Source: Euphorbia lathyris (Eukaryota > Streptophyta > Magnoliopsida > Malpighiales > Euphorbiaceae). From it: a stretch of DNA of 64,000 nucleotides. Below the pieces are notes generated by a model. It made no database searches. It saw only the letters and a list, made by a program, of their open reading frames with translations, and was not told the DNA's origin. The stretch lies in contig NC_088913.1 of the NCBI RefSeq assembly GCF_963576675.1, positions 81,901,001 to 81,965,000 of the forward strand. Reading direction: 5' to 3'. Shown here piece by piece: positions 1-12,500 of the stretch (its first letter is position 1; every line of letters begins with the position of its first letter). Both the position numbers and the translations under genes were made by a program.

Positions 1-443
1 AGAAGTCCTTGACCATTGTTAACAAATAAATTTCTACTTCAATAATTATAGCACCATCAATTATATATCCCTTAGATTATCATTAAGTTTGCTGAGAGGT
101 ATGAACTCCGGGAAGCCCCAAAACTTGACCGGAGCAGACAAACAGCTATTATTAGCTGCAAAATATCAGACTAATTAAAAAAAGGCTGATATCAAATGAA
201 AAATAACTCAAACTTCAATTATATTCACCATCAATTTGATGGTCCTTTCCGTGGAGTTGATCCCATAAACACAAAACAAATTCAACATTCAGCTTATCTC
301 CAGGATTAAGACTACTTTCTTGAATCCTCCAAGTATAAATATGCAGATAAGTTTTTGCCTTTGCATAATGCACCGCCATTCGGATAAACCCGCAACCTCC
401 TAAATTACATTAAAAGAGTTCAAAAAATATAGTAATCCAAGTA
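1..443. other. gene-free flank
   Basis: AT-rich DNA with no ORF of note, no splice-consistent coding and no repeat that I recognise. It may hold diverged transposon remnants that cannot be identified by eye. Confidence 0.5.
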
Positions 444-588
444 CAGTAAAACCTCTGTGTAGGAATACTTTATATAGGAATAATCTCTATTTTGTTATAA
501 AAAAAACTCTATTACCAAACTCTATTTAGTAATAACCTCCCAATTGTTAGCCCGGTCCCAAGTGTATTTCTATACAGAGGTTTTAGTG
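444..588. mobile_element. mariner/Stowaway-like MITE (145 bp)
   Basis: The left end reads CAGTAAAACCTCTGTGTAG and the right end is its near-perfect inverse, CTATACAGAGGTTTTAGTG. The dinucleotide TA lies directly outside both ends, as expected for a Tc1/mariner-type TSD. The interior is AT-rich and non-coding. CASTAAAACCTCT ends are known from non-autonomous mariner-like elements of dicots. Family assignment is from the ends only. Confidence 0.75.
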
Positions 589-637
589 TAATTTTTGAAG
601 CTAAAACATATATATCTCACATACCATTTATGTCCAC

Positions 638-1267
638 TGTAAGTCATTGTTTTCTATCACTAGCTGATGATGCTAAGTCAACAAGTCAGCATTGTAAGTC
701 GTTGTTGTTTTCTATTACAATAATGATGTTGGGTAATCAAGTCAGCATAATTGTAAGCCAACCAGTCATCATGAGTATTTCAACAAGTCGGTATAATGCT
801 GACTTATCAAGTCAGCATGGTACTGAGGTGTTAATACAGGTCAACATGTTCGTGCTGTGTTCAGGACAACATGGTCTTGCTGTGTTACCACTGGTCAGTA
901 GGTCTTGCTGAGTTAGTACATTTTGAGTAAGGATATTTTGGGTATTTTCACAATCTTGTAAAGGCTATAAAAGGTCTGGGTTGGGAAGTAGTTTCATATG
1001 AGAGATTATTCTTAGACTAAGTCATTAGTGTACACTGTGATATACTGAGTTGGGGATTGGGAAAACAGAGGGTTTCTTGAGAGGAAACTGTTTCAATCTT
1101 GTTGTAATCTCCATTGATTAGTGAAGTTGCTGGATGTAGGCAGTTAAGCCGAACCAGGGTAAATTCTGTGTGTATTCTTTTGATTGTTGTTTCAAGATCC
1201 AATCTGTGATCTTTGTGAACTTTGTTTATCTGTGTGGTTGATTGATCGTTCGAAGCATAGTTCAATA
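638..1267 (+). repeat. 5' LTR of the copia element
   Basis: This 630-bp LTR begins TGTAAGTC. It ends ...TTCAATA where the 3' LTR ends ...TTCAACA, so the terminal CA has become TA here, most simply by C-to-T change. The U3 part carries several copies of an AAGTCAGCAT-like motif between about 670 and 830, a possible promoter-element array. A TATA box follows at 966-972. Confidence 0.93.
966..972 (+). promoter_or_regulatory. TATA box of the copia 5' LTR
   Basis: TATAAAA in the context GGCTATAAAAGG, about 300 bp upstream of the LTR end. The same box is present in the 3' LTR at 5656-5662. The position fits the U3/R boundary of a plant LTR; no start site can be seen directly. Confidence 0.7.
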
Positions 1268-1269
1268 AT

Positions 1270-1282
1270 TGGTATCAGAGCT
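1270..1282 (+). other. primer-binding site (initiator Met tRNA)
   Basis: TGGTATCAGAGCT starts 2 bp after the 5' LTR. TGGTATCAGAGC is the standard plant copia PBS complementary to the 3' end of initiator methionine tRNA. Confidence 0.93.
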
Positions 1283-1298
1283 AATCAAGAACAGAGCA

Positions 1299-4200
1299 AT
1301 GGGTTTTACAAAGATCGAGATCGAGCGTTTCAATGGTAAGGGAGATTTTGCTCTATGGAGACAAAGGATGAAAGCAATCTTGGTTCAAATGAAGGTTGCG
1401 AAGGCTCTGAAGGGCGAGAAAGAACTTCCGGCGACAATGACAAAGGAGGAGAAAGAAGATCTTCTTGAATTGGCTTACAGTATAATCGTCCTGTATCTTG
1501 GCGACAAGGTGCTGAGAGAAGTCTCGAAGGAAACCTCAGCTGCTGGGGTTTGGCTCAAGCTTGAACAGTTGTACATGACGAAGACACTCACCAATCGGGT
1601 TTATCTTAAGGGAAATCTTTTCGGCTTCAAGATGAACGAGGACAACCCAGTTGAAGACTATCTTGATGATTTCTCAAAGATCATAATTGACCTAGAGAAC
1701 ATAGAGGTAAAGATAGATGATGAAGATCAGGCCATAATGATCTTGAATTCTTTACCCCAGTCTTTCAGTCATTTCGTTGAAACCATGAAGTACGCTAGAG
1801 AAACACTAAGTCTGGAAGAAGTTCTTATGGCTCTAAAGTCAAAAAAGATTGAGGCCAGCACCAACACTGAAGCTGCAGAAGGATTGTTTGTTCGTGGAAG
1901 GTCTGAGAAAAAGGACTCTCACAAGCCAAAGAACAAGAACGGAAAAAAGTCCAAAACTCCATCCTCAATCAATAAAGAAGGCAAGGTCTACAAGTGTTTT
2001 CACTGCCATAAGGAAGGACATTTCAGGAAAAACTGTCCTGAGAGGAAGAAGAGTCAAGGTCAGCCTAAAGATCAAGGCGAAGCCGCTGTGGTAGAAGAAG
2101 GTTACGAGAGCGCTGAGGTCCTTGCTGTCACTGATAAAGATCCAAACACTGACTGGATCTTGGACAGCGGATGTACGTTCCATATGACTCCCAACAGGAC
2201 GTAGTTCGAAGACTTTCAAGAAGAAGGTGGGAGGGTTCTTCTAGGCAACAACAAGTTGTGCAAGGTACTGGGTCAAGGCTCCATCAGGCTGAAGATGTTC
2301 GATGGTCAAGAAAGGATTATGACCGGTGTGAGGTATGTGCCAGAACTGAAAAGAAATTTAATTTCTTTGGGTACGCTTGATAAACAAGGATACAATTATA
2401 GAGCCGAAGGGGGTATCATAAGAATAGCTAGAGGATCTTTAGTTGTTATGAAAGGTACCATGAGTAATGGCCTATACACACTCTTAGGTAGTACTGTGTT
2501 AGTCTCTACAGCAAATCTCACCGAGTCTAAAACTGATAGAACCAATCTTTGGCACCTTAGACTAGGTCACGTGAGTGAAGTTGGTTTACATGAACTTAGG
2601 AAGCAGGGTTGTTTTGGTAAAGATCACATAGGAAAGATAGATTTCTGTGAGAACTGTGTCTTAGGGAAGTCTAGTAAAGTCAAGTTTCCTAAGACAGTAA
2701 TACATAGAACTCAGGACATTCTTGAGTACATTCACTCTGACCTATGGGGGCCAACAAGAACTAAGTCTCATGGTGGGAGGACCTATTTTATGACCCTTAT
2801 TGATGATTACTCTAGAAGAGTATGGGTTTATATTCTAGCTTATAAGAATGAGGCCTTGCAAACGTTCAAGGATTGGAAAGTGTTAGTGGAAAACCAAACA
2901 GGAAAGAAAATCAAAAGGTTGAGAACCGACAATGGTTTGGAGTTTCTTGACAAAGATTTCATCACTTTGTGCAAGAAGTCAGGTATAACCAAACATCACA
3001 CCGTTCCTGGAACTCCACAGCAGAATGGCCTAGCAGAGAGGTATAATAAGACTATCCTAGAGAGAGTTAGGTGCATGTTAATCCAATCCAGTCTCCCTAA
3101 GTCTTTCTGGGTTGAAGCAGTGCAAACTGCGTGTTACCTAATCAATAGGTGCCCATCATCTGCTATAGGTTTTAAAACACCTATGCAAATGTGGTCTGAT
3201 CACCCTGAGGATTATGAAAAACTTAGAGTGTTTGGTTGTTCAGCTTTTGCACACGTTAGACAGGAAAAATTAGAACCTCGGGCTCTAAGATGTGTTTTTA
3301 TAGGCTACCCTATAGGAGTCAAGGGCTATAAGTTATGGTGCCTAGAACCTGGTTATAAGAAATCCATAGTCAGCAGAAATGTTGTGTTCAATGAGATGGA
3401 TTTTCCTTATCAGAAAAACCAAGAGAAAACTCAGTTAGAACCGAGTAGTCCTGAGTCCATTCAAAACCTTGAGAGTGTTAAGAATGAGGTGGAGCTTGAA
3501 GAAAATAGTGAAAACACCCGTAAAACCGAGCAAGAAGTCAGTGATGGTAATTCTACTGAGTCCAGTCAAAGCTATAGACTTGTTAGAGACCGTGAAAGAA
3601 GAGTCCCTAGGGCCCCGGTTAGATATAGTTTTGAGGACCTTGTAGCTTATGCATTTAGTGTTGCTAAGGAAGTACAAGAATCTGAACCTGTAACCTATAG
3701 GGAAGCTGTGAATTCGGTTGACAAGGAACAGTGGCTTAACGCTATGAAGGATGAGATAAAATCCCTTGATAAAAATGAAACTTGGATTTTGGTAGATAAA
3801 CCTCCTGATAAGAAGTTGGTCGGTTCAAGGTGGGTGTTTAAAAGAAAGGAAGGGATACCTTGTGTAGAGAAACCTAGGTTTAAAGCTAGGTTGGTGGCCA
3901 AAGGGTTTACTCAGCAGGAAGGTATAGACTTTAATAAAATCTATTCACCGGTTGTTAAACATAGGTCTATAAGGATTATTCTCTCTCTTGTAGCTCGTTT
4001 TGATCTAGAATTAGAACAGTTAGATGTCAAAACATCTTTTCTTCATGGAAACCTGGATGAGGTCATATATATGCAACAACCAGAGGGTTTTGAAATAGGA
4101 GATAAAGACCAGCGGGTATGTTTGCTTAAGAAGTCTCTATATGGTCTGAAACAGTCCCCTAGACAGTGGTACATGAAGTTCGATGAGTTTATGATAAGTC

Positions 4201-5261
4201 GGGATTTTCATAGGTCTAGTTATGACTGGTGTGTGTATAGTAGAGACCTTAGTGATGGCTCTAAGATTTATCTCTTGTTATATGTTGATGACATGCTTAT
4301 AGCTTGTCACAACAAAGCAGCCATAAATCAGTTAAAGGCACAACTAAACACACGGTTTGAGATGAAGGATCTCGGGTCAGCACGGAAAATTTTAGGGATG
4401 CAAATTTCTCGAGACAGAGGAAGAAAGAAGTTGTTCCTAAGTCAGTCAGTTTATCTGAGCAAGGTGTTAGAACGTTTTGGTATGACGAATTCAAAGGCCG
4501 TTCTCACTCCACTTGCAAGTCACTTCAAGCTGAGCAGTAAGCAAAGTCCTCAAACTGATGAGGAAAAGGAAGACATAGAGAGGGTGCCATATTCTAGTGT
4601 TGTAGGCTGTCTAATGTACACGATGGTCTGTACACGTCCAGATTTGGCTCATGATGTGAGTCTCATTAGCAGGTTCATGGCAAATCCAGGAAGAGCACAT
4701 TGGTCAGCGGTGAAGTGGGTGCTGAGGTATGTCAAAGGCTCACTGAGTAAAGGTTTGAGTTATGGTGGAGCTGAAGCCCTAGTGGATGATGTAGCAGGTT
4801 TTGTTGATTCTGATTATGCTGGTAGCATTGACACCAGAAAATCCCAAACCGGGTACGTATTCACTGTGTTTGGAACAGCAATAAGTTGGAGGGCAAGTCT
4901 ATAGTCAGTTGTGACTTTGTCAACAATCGAGGTAGAGTTTATTGCCGTCACAGAGGCAGTAAAGGAAGCTATGTGGCTGAGAGGAGTCTTAATGGAACTT
5001 GGAGTGACACAGATTGATGGTTTGAAGATTTACTGTGATAGCCAAGGAGCTATACATCTGTCAAAACACCAAGTATTTCACGAGAAATCCAAACACATAG
5101 ATGTGAGAATGCATTTCGTCAGGGATGTGATTAGCACTGGTACTGTTCAGGTGGTGAAAGTGGGAACTGAGGATAACCCAGCCGACATGCTGACCAAATC
5201 TGTTTCAAGTAATAAATTTGAACATTGCTTGAAACTGGTTAGGATGGTCAGTGGTCCTTGA
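1299..5261 (+). pseudogene. copia gag-pol polyprotein, two nonsense mutations
   Basis: The frame opens at ATG 1299 (MGFTKIEIERF) and ends at the stop 5259-5261. Gag has the CX2CX4HX4C zinc knuckle at 1995-2036. Protease shows DSG at about 2163. Integrase shows the HHCC finger (2560-2690) and a D-D-E core (SDLWGP, RTDNGLEF, then the PGTPQQNG region with its Glu). RT has the YVDD box at 4281-4292. RNase H follows (DSDYAGS, then TLST and a NPADMLTK tail). The frame stays in register throughout but carries TAG at 2202-2204, just after the protease active site, and TAG at 4902-4904 inside RNase H. Both look like G-to-A or C-to-T changes, typical of methylated transposons. The copy is therefore probably non-autonomous. 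Confidence 0.93.
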
Positions 5262-5300
5262 GTGTATTTTCTTCACTAGTTGATGGAGTGATTAGAAAGA

Positions 5301-5312
5301 CAAGGTGGAGAT
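5301..5312 (+). other. polypurine tract of the copia element
   Basis: A purine-rich run (AAGGTGGAGA) directly abuts the TG start of the 3' LTR, as needed for plus-strand priming. Confidence 0.75.
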
Positions 5313-5957
5313 TGTAAGTCGTTGTTTTCTATCACTAGCTGATGATGCTGAGTCAACAAGTCAGCATTGTAAGTCGTTGTTGTTTTCTATTACAAGAATG
5401 ATGCTGGGTAATCAAGTCAGCATAATTGTAAGCCAACCAGTCAGCATGAGTATTTCAACAAGTCGGTATAATGCTGACTTATCAAGTCAGCATGGCTGTG
5501 GTCAGCATGGTACTAAGGTGTTAATATAGGTCAACATGTTCGTGCTGTGTTCAGGACAACATGGTCTTGCTGTGTTACCACTGGTCAGTAGGTCTTGCTG
5601 AGTTAGTACATTTTGAGTAAGGATATTTTGGGTATTTTCACAATCTTGTAAAGGCTATAAAAGGTCTGGGTTGGGAAGTAGTTTCATATGAGAGATTATT
5701 CTTAGACTAAGTCATTAGTGTACATTGTGATATACTGAGTTGGGGATTGGGAAAACAGAGGGTTTCTTGAGAGGAAACTGTTTCAATCTTGTTGTAATCT
5801 CCATTGATTAGTGAAGTTGCTGGATGTAGGCAGTTAAGCCGAACCAGGGTAAATTCTGTGTGTATTCTTTTGATTGTTGTTTCAAGATCCAATCTGTGAT
5901 CTTTGTGAACTTTGTTTATCTGTATGGTTGATTGATCGTTCGAAGCATAGTTCAACA
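5313..5957 (+). repeat. 3' LTR of the copia element
   Basis: This 645-bp LTR runs from TGTAAGTC to TTCAACA and is followed by TSD TCCAC. It is 15 bp longer than the 5' LTR because of an extra CAGCATGG-flanked segment near 5490-5505, which repeats a motif already present in U3. Confidence 0.93.
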
Positions 5958-6204
5958 TCCACCAATATAAAAAGCCTCAGATTTATAGTGTTCGTCTTTC
6001 AGCTTTTCCAAATTCTCAATTATCCAAGTGTAGGTGTTGTTACCAAGTTCTTTCTCAATTATCCATTGAAGACATTGACTGGAAGCATTTCATTGAAACC
6101 CTAATTATCAATCTCAAATGAACAAATGTTAGAAATTGATGTTAAGAAAGTACCTAGGACAGTCAATTGTTAGAATTTGATTATTAAGAAACAGCTTAAA
6201 GTTA

Positions 6205-6844
6205 GGGCTGTAATCGAGCCGAGCCGAGCTTTGGCCTGTTCAAGCTCGGCTCGCTATAAAATTAACGAGCTCGAGCCGAGACGAGCTTGCTATAAAATTA
6301 ACGAGCCGAGCCCGAGCTGAGCTTTGGCTTGCTCAATGAGCTTGAGCCGAGCTTCGAGCTTGTTTCGAGCCCAAAATCTTCTTTTGGACCTGGTTTATTA
6401 AGAAAATTATCTAACCATGAATTGTTTGTGAGTAAATTGTTAATTATATTTGTGAAGTTTGCTCGCAAATAACTCTTTAATTGTGTACATAAACAAGCTC
6501 ACAAGCAAAGTTCGTGAATAAATAAACAAGATACTTACAAATAGTTCGTCTATTACTCATTTATTATGTTTGTGAACAAACTCATCTAATAGCAAATGAA
6601 ATAATATTAAGTTTAGATATTTGTGAACTAACACAAAACTATATAGTTTTCTATAAAACTAAAATTTGTTCATAAATGTTCTAATCGAGCCTGCTCGCGA
6701 GCTTTCGCCTGCTCAAGCTTGGCTCGTTTACGAACCCGGGCAATAAATCATATTCACGAGTCGTTCGTTTACAAATCGAGCCAAGTCGAGCCGAGCTTTT
6801 ATCAAGCCGATCCGCTCATGAGCGGCTCTGTTCATTTACAGCCC
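6205..6844. mobile_element. hAT-like non-autonomous repeat with GAGC-rich ends
   Basis: The left end GGGCTGTAATCGAGCC and right end GTTCATTTACAGCCC are inverted repeats (GGGCTGTAA). Both subterminal parts are packed with CGAGC/GAGCCGAGC motifs and the centre is AT-rich. This layout matches a common plant repeat class usually placed in hAT. I could not find a convincing 8-bp TSD, so the exact ends and class are uncertain. Confidence 0.6.
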
Positions 6845-7035
6845 AGTAGACATTAACTTGTTGATAGAGAGAGATATGGCCTTTCTCAGAGAGAATTAAA
6901 TAGAGAGATATATGGGCTTTCTCATTTGCTAATAATTTCCACTTTCCATTACCATAAAGATGCAATCTCAATCTCCTACACCATAATTAACAATTAAAGT
7001 TAAATTTATTTCAATCTCAATCTCCTGCACCATAA

Positions 7036-7168
7036 AGGGCGACCTTGTGTACTGGGGCAAGCCTTCCCTTGCCAATTTATTTGGTAAGAGGTCGCTCCTA
7101 AGACTCGAACCCGTGATCTCTTGGTCACACGACAACAACGTTTATCGTTACGCCAAGGCTCGCCCTCT
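7036..7168 (-). mobile_element. Au SINE, internally deleted copy
   Basis: Read on the - strand it starts GGGCGAGCCTTGGCG, the A-box region, followed by the B-box GGTTCGAGTCTTAGG. This is the tRNA-derived head of the angiosperm Au SINE. A 17-bp TSD flanks it (7019-7035 and 7169-7185). Compared with the copies at 30711 and 42098 it lacks about 60 bp near its 3' end but keeps the terminal CGCCCT. Confidence 0.88.
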
Positions 7169-7185
7169 AATCTCCTGCACCATAA

Positions 7186-8057
7186 TAATATATAAAAAAA
7201 AGGAAAAAGTACCATTTGTATCCAAGGACTTCAAAATCAGTTAATCCAAAGTATGTTGTCTTTGCATTAGAGAGTTGGGTGAAGTTTTGGATTTTAAATA
7301 ATTAATGAATAGGTGGAAGATCTCTTAGTTCCCTTATTACTTCTTCTTCTTCATCATCTGTGGATTATGATAATTGAGTAATTAATTAGTAAAAATTAAA
7401 ACTTAGAGAGACTGAAAGCAAGAAATTGGTACCATTTTGTTCATCTTCAGGATCTTGAGCAGGAAGGAAGCATTTAGTAATTAGTGACAGGAATCGGCTC
7501 ATCTATTAGCAATTAGTAATGAGGGAAACCAAATTCATAATTAAGCAAATTATTCATTAATGTGTTAATTAATAAATAAAGGTCTCCTATCCCTAGTAAT
7601 TCTCTAACTACGTAGTATAGTATTGGATAATCTTGCACCAACTTAAATTTAAATTCAAGTATTTTCAAGTTTATATCAAATAAAATCCATTTAAAAATTA
7701 AGCAAATCGTGATTTAGACAAGTTTAATTATATTATTAACTTTTTTTATGTATTTAACAATAAATTTATAATTAAAGAGAAACCATCTTCTTCCAGTAAA
7801 GAAAGGTAAATAGAAAATATAATTCATTTTAACTTGTAAGTGTATTCAGGTATGATTAGGTATAAATACAGGGATAACATAGTTATGAACTATAACTGAA
7901 ACTCTAAGTGATAATTATAGAGATTAATCTAACAGATAATAACAAGATATACAAAGATACAAATTCTCTTCATTCTGAAGTTTTGTTTGCTCATTTTCAT
8001 TTTAGGTGTTTGGTTAGTGATCTATTATTTGCTTTTTACATTTGACAAACAACATTA
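7186..8057. other. gene-free AT-rich stretch
   Basis: No coding signal. Near 8006-8065 the phrase AGGTGTTTGGTTAGTGA occurs, and it recurs at 15899, after the hAT element. This shows that the two sides were once joined. Nothing else is recognisable. Confidence 0.5.
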
Positions 8058-8773
8058 GGTGTTTGCAGGGCCGTCTCCAGTATTTTGGAGGCCCTAGGTG
8101 TATTGTGCATTTTTTTTTCATATCTAAATCTAATAGTACTATTTTAGAAATAATAAATATTAAATAGTAAAATCAATAAATTATTAACTACAATTCAAGT
8201 CATATAATAATAACATAAAGCTAAGAAATTATTATTCTTCTTACTTTTGTACATGTAAAATCGAGTTTTCTTTTATATATTTAAAATAAAGTAATTTCTT
8301 CTCACCAGTCATGCGAGAAGCAAGCAGACGACAAAGTATTAATTTCTGGAAATTAATGTTAGACGGCTGAACTCGAACCTAATCGCAAGATTCTATGGAA
8401 AGAAAGAGAAGAATTTATCTTCGAGATTAAAAATTGGTTGAGTCGCGTATTTATTATGAATTATAGGCTTAAATCACTATTTGGACATCGATTGATCCAA
8501 GGAATCTTGTCATTTTGATCTATCCAAAATTTTATCACTTTGCCACTGAACTATCCCAATTGGTGAAATTTCAATCCAATTTGGATGAAAACTTAATAGA
8601 ATTATTGACATATGATGATATTTTGATAACTAGACTTGATAAATTTTAGTTTAGATATTTGTTTTCTTGTTTTAATATCATTAATTATTTGGATAAATCA
8701 ACTTTAAAATGTACGGCATGTCAAGCTCATATGTCAAAATATTACCACATATCATAAGAAAACAATTTTATTA

Positions 8774-9380
8774 AGAATTCATCAAAATTAAGTAGAATTT
8801 CATCAATTTGAATAGTATATGGTCCAAATGTGACCAAATGATAAATTAGTGGTCAAATATTAAAATTTTAAATAAATCAGAGTCTAAATAACATTTTATA
8901 CCATATTACAAATTGTAATTTATAAGTGCATTTCGTATTGTAATTAAAAAAATAAAAAATTTAAAAATCACTACAATACCAAAATAATAGTTTATACATT
9001 GTTTCCAAATATGAAAAAAAATTCAGAAAAAATCAGTACATGTGTTGTCAAAAAAAAGAAAAAAAATAAGAGAAAAAATGAACCAATAAATATTCATTCA
9101 AGGAATCATCAAAATTGAGTGAAATTTCATCAATTTAAATAGTTTATGGTCTAAATGTGATCAAATAATAAATTAGTGGCTAAATATTAAAATTTTAAAT
9201 AAATCTGAGTTTAAATAACATTTTGCACCAAATTACAATTTATAAGTGAATTTCATATTGTAATTTATTAAAAAATAGAAAATTTAAAAATAACTACAAT
9301 AACAACGTAATAATTTATATATTCGTGTTGTCAAAGAAAGGAAGAAAAAATAAGAGATAATGTGAACAAAAATATGCTAT
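8774..9380. repeat. two-copy tandem repeat, period about 327 bp
   Basis: The unit beginning with TCATCAAAATT..ATTTCATCAATTT at about 8774 recurs at about 9101 and stays alignable for roughly 280 bp with small indels. It lies in the interior of the hAT element and is non-coding. Confidence 0.7.
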
Positions 9381-9516
9381 TCCAGGGAATTCAACCATTG
9401 CCCTTGTAAACATTTCTACTATGTCATAACCATTCAGCCTAGTAGTATCTTTTGTTATGTAATTTTTTTTTTTGGTAGAAACAGGAAAGGAAAACAAACA
9501 AACAAACAAAGAACAA

Positions 9517-12500
9517 CTATCCTGGAATCAGCCTAGGAAAGCTAACCCCAATCCTATCCTCTAAAAGAAGAGAAGAGATAAAGATAGGGGGATCAGAAAG
9601 GGTAGTAACACCTAACATCCCCTCATGGCCAGCCGCAGCCAAGCGATCCGCAACTCGGTTCTGCTCTCTGAAAATGTGACTGAACTTTAAGAAATCAAAA
9701 GAAGAGCAAAGCCTTTTAATAAGGTTGCGGCTATTAAAACAAATAACATGATTATCAGAAATCATTTTGATGGCCTCCATGTTATCAGACTCCACAGATA
9801 GCCTCTTAACACCCAGGCTTTTAGCAAGCTTGATACCAGAGAGAATACCCCAAAGCTCCGTAGAAAAGGAAGAGCCCAACCCCAGATTCTGGGTGAACCC
9901 AGAAAGCCAGGCACCCCCCGCATCTCTAAGAACACCTCCGGCAGCAACCTTACCATTGATAAGGCAGGAGCCATCCGTATTCAACTTCACAACCCCATCT
10001 CTCGGCCTGCTCCATCCCACGAGATGGACATCTCTTTTCTGGGTAGACCTGGTAAGGGAATCCCCTTTGAAACTCTCAATAATAATAGAGAGTTTTTTCG
10101 AGAAGAACTCAGCTAAGTTAGGAATAAAAACAGTTTTATTACCAAAAATCTCCTCGTTTCTCCACTTCCAAATTTGGTGACAGATGATAGCAAAGAAAAT
10201 GTCACCATGCTCCATGTTAGTCAGTAAATTCCCACTAATACCATCAGAGAACCAGTCATTCTCAGAATGGGCCAGGAAGGAAGAGAGAATGTGGTGTGGG
10301 AGAATTTTCTTCCAAACCTCTTTACTCTTAGAGCAATCCCTAAGAGCATGGCACAAAGTTTCATCATGGCCTATGCATCTACTGCAAGCTCCTGAGTTCG
10401 CCAAATGTCGTCTGTGCCTATCCAAATTAGTAAGCAACATGTCCTTAACTCCCAGCCATAGGAAACTCCTAATACGGTAAGGGACTTTGAGGGCCCAAAT
10501 GGATTTCCAAGTATCCGAGGGAGGATCGGACCTGTTGAGGGTAAAAGCTTCAAAGGCAGATTTGCAAGAATAAACTCCATTATTAGTCAGGGCCCAACAA
10601 TGCCTATCCATGTCTTCCTCTTGATTACTAACCTTCACTCCCCGAATTCTAAAGAGAGTCTCCAGGCTAAAGAAGGTATCAAACTTTGACCAGATCCAGT
10701 CCCCCTTAGAGTCCACCATATCGGCAATCCTCCAGTTACGGATATCACTAGGCGGGGGGGGGGGGGGAGCTACACACATCTAATAACGGTTTATCACCAA
10801 TCCAGGTATCATACCAGAAACTGATGGACTTACCATTACCCACCTCCAGACCAACCCCCAAGCAGAACTCTGCAAACACGGCGCTAAGCCCTTTCCAGAG
10901 GAAGGAACAATTGACAACTCTCTCCTTAGGGCCCCCGAAGATTTTGTCTTTCCGATACTTACCACAGAGAAGGCGCACCCAAAGAGAGGAGGGACATTGC
11001 CACATTCTCCAGAGAAGCTTCATTAATAAGACTTTGTTGTTGTCCTTAGCTTGTCTTATGCCAAGACCCCCCATGCTTTTGGGCTGGCAGACCTCCTTCC
11101 AAGGGACAAGGTGAATCTTCTTCCCCTCTCCAGACTCTCCCCAAAGGAAATGCCGGTTAATTTTGTCAAGCTCATTGAGAACTGGCTCAGGCAGCCTGCA
11201 GGCTTACATGATATGATTAGGAGCTGCGCAATTGACAGACTGAATTAAAGTTAGGTGGCCTGCCAGGGAAAGAGAATTGGCTTTCCAACTAGCACACAAC
11301 CCATTCGTTTTATCTAGCGTCTATTTAAAGGAGGCTTTGGACACTCTGTCGCTGTGGAGGGGGACCCCAAGATACTTACCCAAAGAGTGAGTAAGAGGAA
11401 TGCCAGATAAATCACTTAGCCTTTTACAAACGCCTTTATCCATGTTCTTAGAGCAAAGCATCCGAGATTTATGGATATTGATCTTCTGGCCAGAAGCAGC
11501 GCAGAAACAATTAAGGATCTCCATAACCACACCAACTTGCTCCTCATTCCCTTCCACAAAGATCATCACATCGTCAGCAAAGAACAAATGGGTAATAGGA
11601 GGGCAAAACTTGTTGATGGACACAGGATGGAAAATCCCCTTGTTCACGGCCTCTTGGATCAGGTGAGACAACCTCTCCATAGCAATAACAAAAAGGAAGG
11701 GGCTCATAGGATCCCCTTGACGGATACCCCTGGAAGGAGAGAACTCATCAGACATATCTCCATTGATCAAAACCTGGAAAACAGGAGAAGAAATGCAATC
11801 CTCAATCAATCTCCTCCAGGTATCCGGGATACCAGCTCTCTTTAAACTATCCAGAAGAAAACTCCAGTTTAAACGATCATAAGCTTTCTCCAGATCCAGC
11901 TTGAGCACCACAATCCCTTTCTTACCTTTCCTCATCTTCATGGAATGGACCACCTCCTAGGAAATCACCACATTGTCCATCATTTGCCTGCCAGGAACAA
12001 AACTACCTTGATTCTGGCTTATAATCTCTGGAAGAATACGCTGGAGTCTATTAGCCACAATTTTAGTGATAGCTTTATAAAGCACGTTGCAAAGACTGAT
12101 CGGCCTCATTTGTAAAAAGGAGGAAGGTTTTTCAACTTTAGGGATCAGAACCAGGAGGGTTTTATTAACCAGCCTAATATCGTTGGATCCGTCAAAAACA
12201 CCTCTAACAAAACTGTAAATGCCTTCCTTCACAGTTTCCCAGTGTTTATGGTAAAAACTAGCAGGAATACCATCGATCCCCGGAGCCTTAGTAGCTCCAA
12301 TACTGGTGAAAGCCAGATCAATCTCTTTCTGGTCAATAGGATGGAAAGCTTCCTTAATAGAATCCTCCTCCAACCTAGGAAAGGAAAACCCAGAGAGGGC
12401 TTTATCCAAATCCACCTCATCCTCTTTAAAAAGGTCTTTATAGAAGTCAAGGGCCAGACGACGAATATCTTCATCCTCATAGACCTAATCACCATTGGAG

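Larger units (their letters stand above)
638..5957 (+). mobile_element. Ty1/copia LTR retrotransposon, nearly intact
   Basis: A complete element of 5320 bp: 5' LTR 638-1267, primer-binding site, one gag-pol frame, polypurine tract, 3' LTR 5313-5957. The 5-bp TSD TCCAC lies at 633-637 and 5958-5962, so both outer ends are fixed. Domain order is gag, protease, integrase, RT, RNase H, which is the copia order. By eye the LTRs differ by about 10 substitutions in 630 aligned bases plus one 15-bp indel, so the insertion is fairly recent. Two in-frame stop codons break pol. The gag N-terminus and the plain zinc knuckle resemble the Tork/Tnt1 type, but lineage is an inference. Confidence 0.95.

Noticed and set aside
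630..911. ORF of 93 codons in the copia 5' LTR
   Set aside because: It lies in U3 and is not conserved as an ORF in the 3' LTR (74 codons, different end).
6195..6852. 8-bp TSD around the GAGC-rich hAT-like repeat
   Set aside because: All registers tried (CTTAAAGT, TTAAAGTT, TAAAGTTA on the left) fail to match the right flank.
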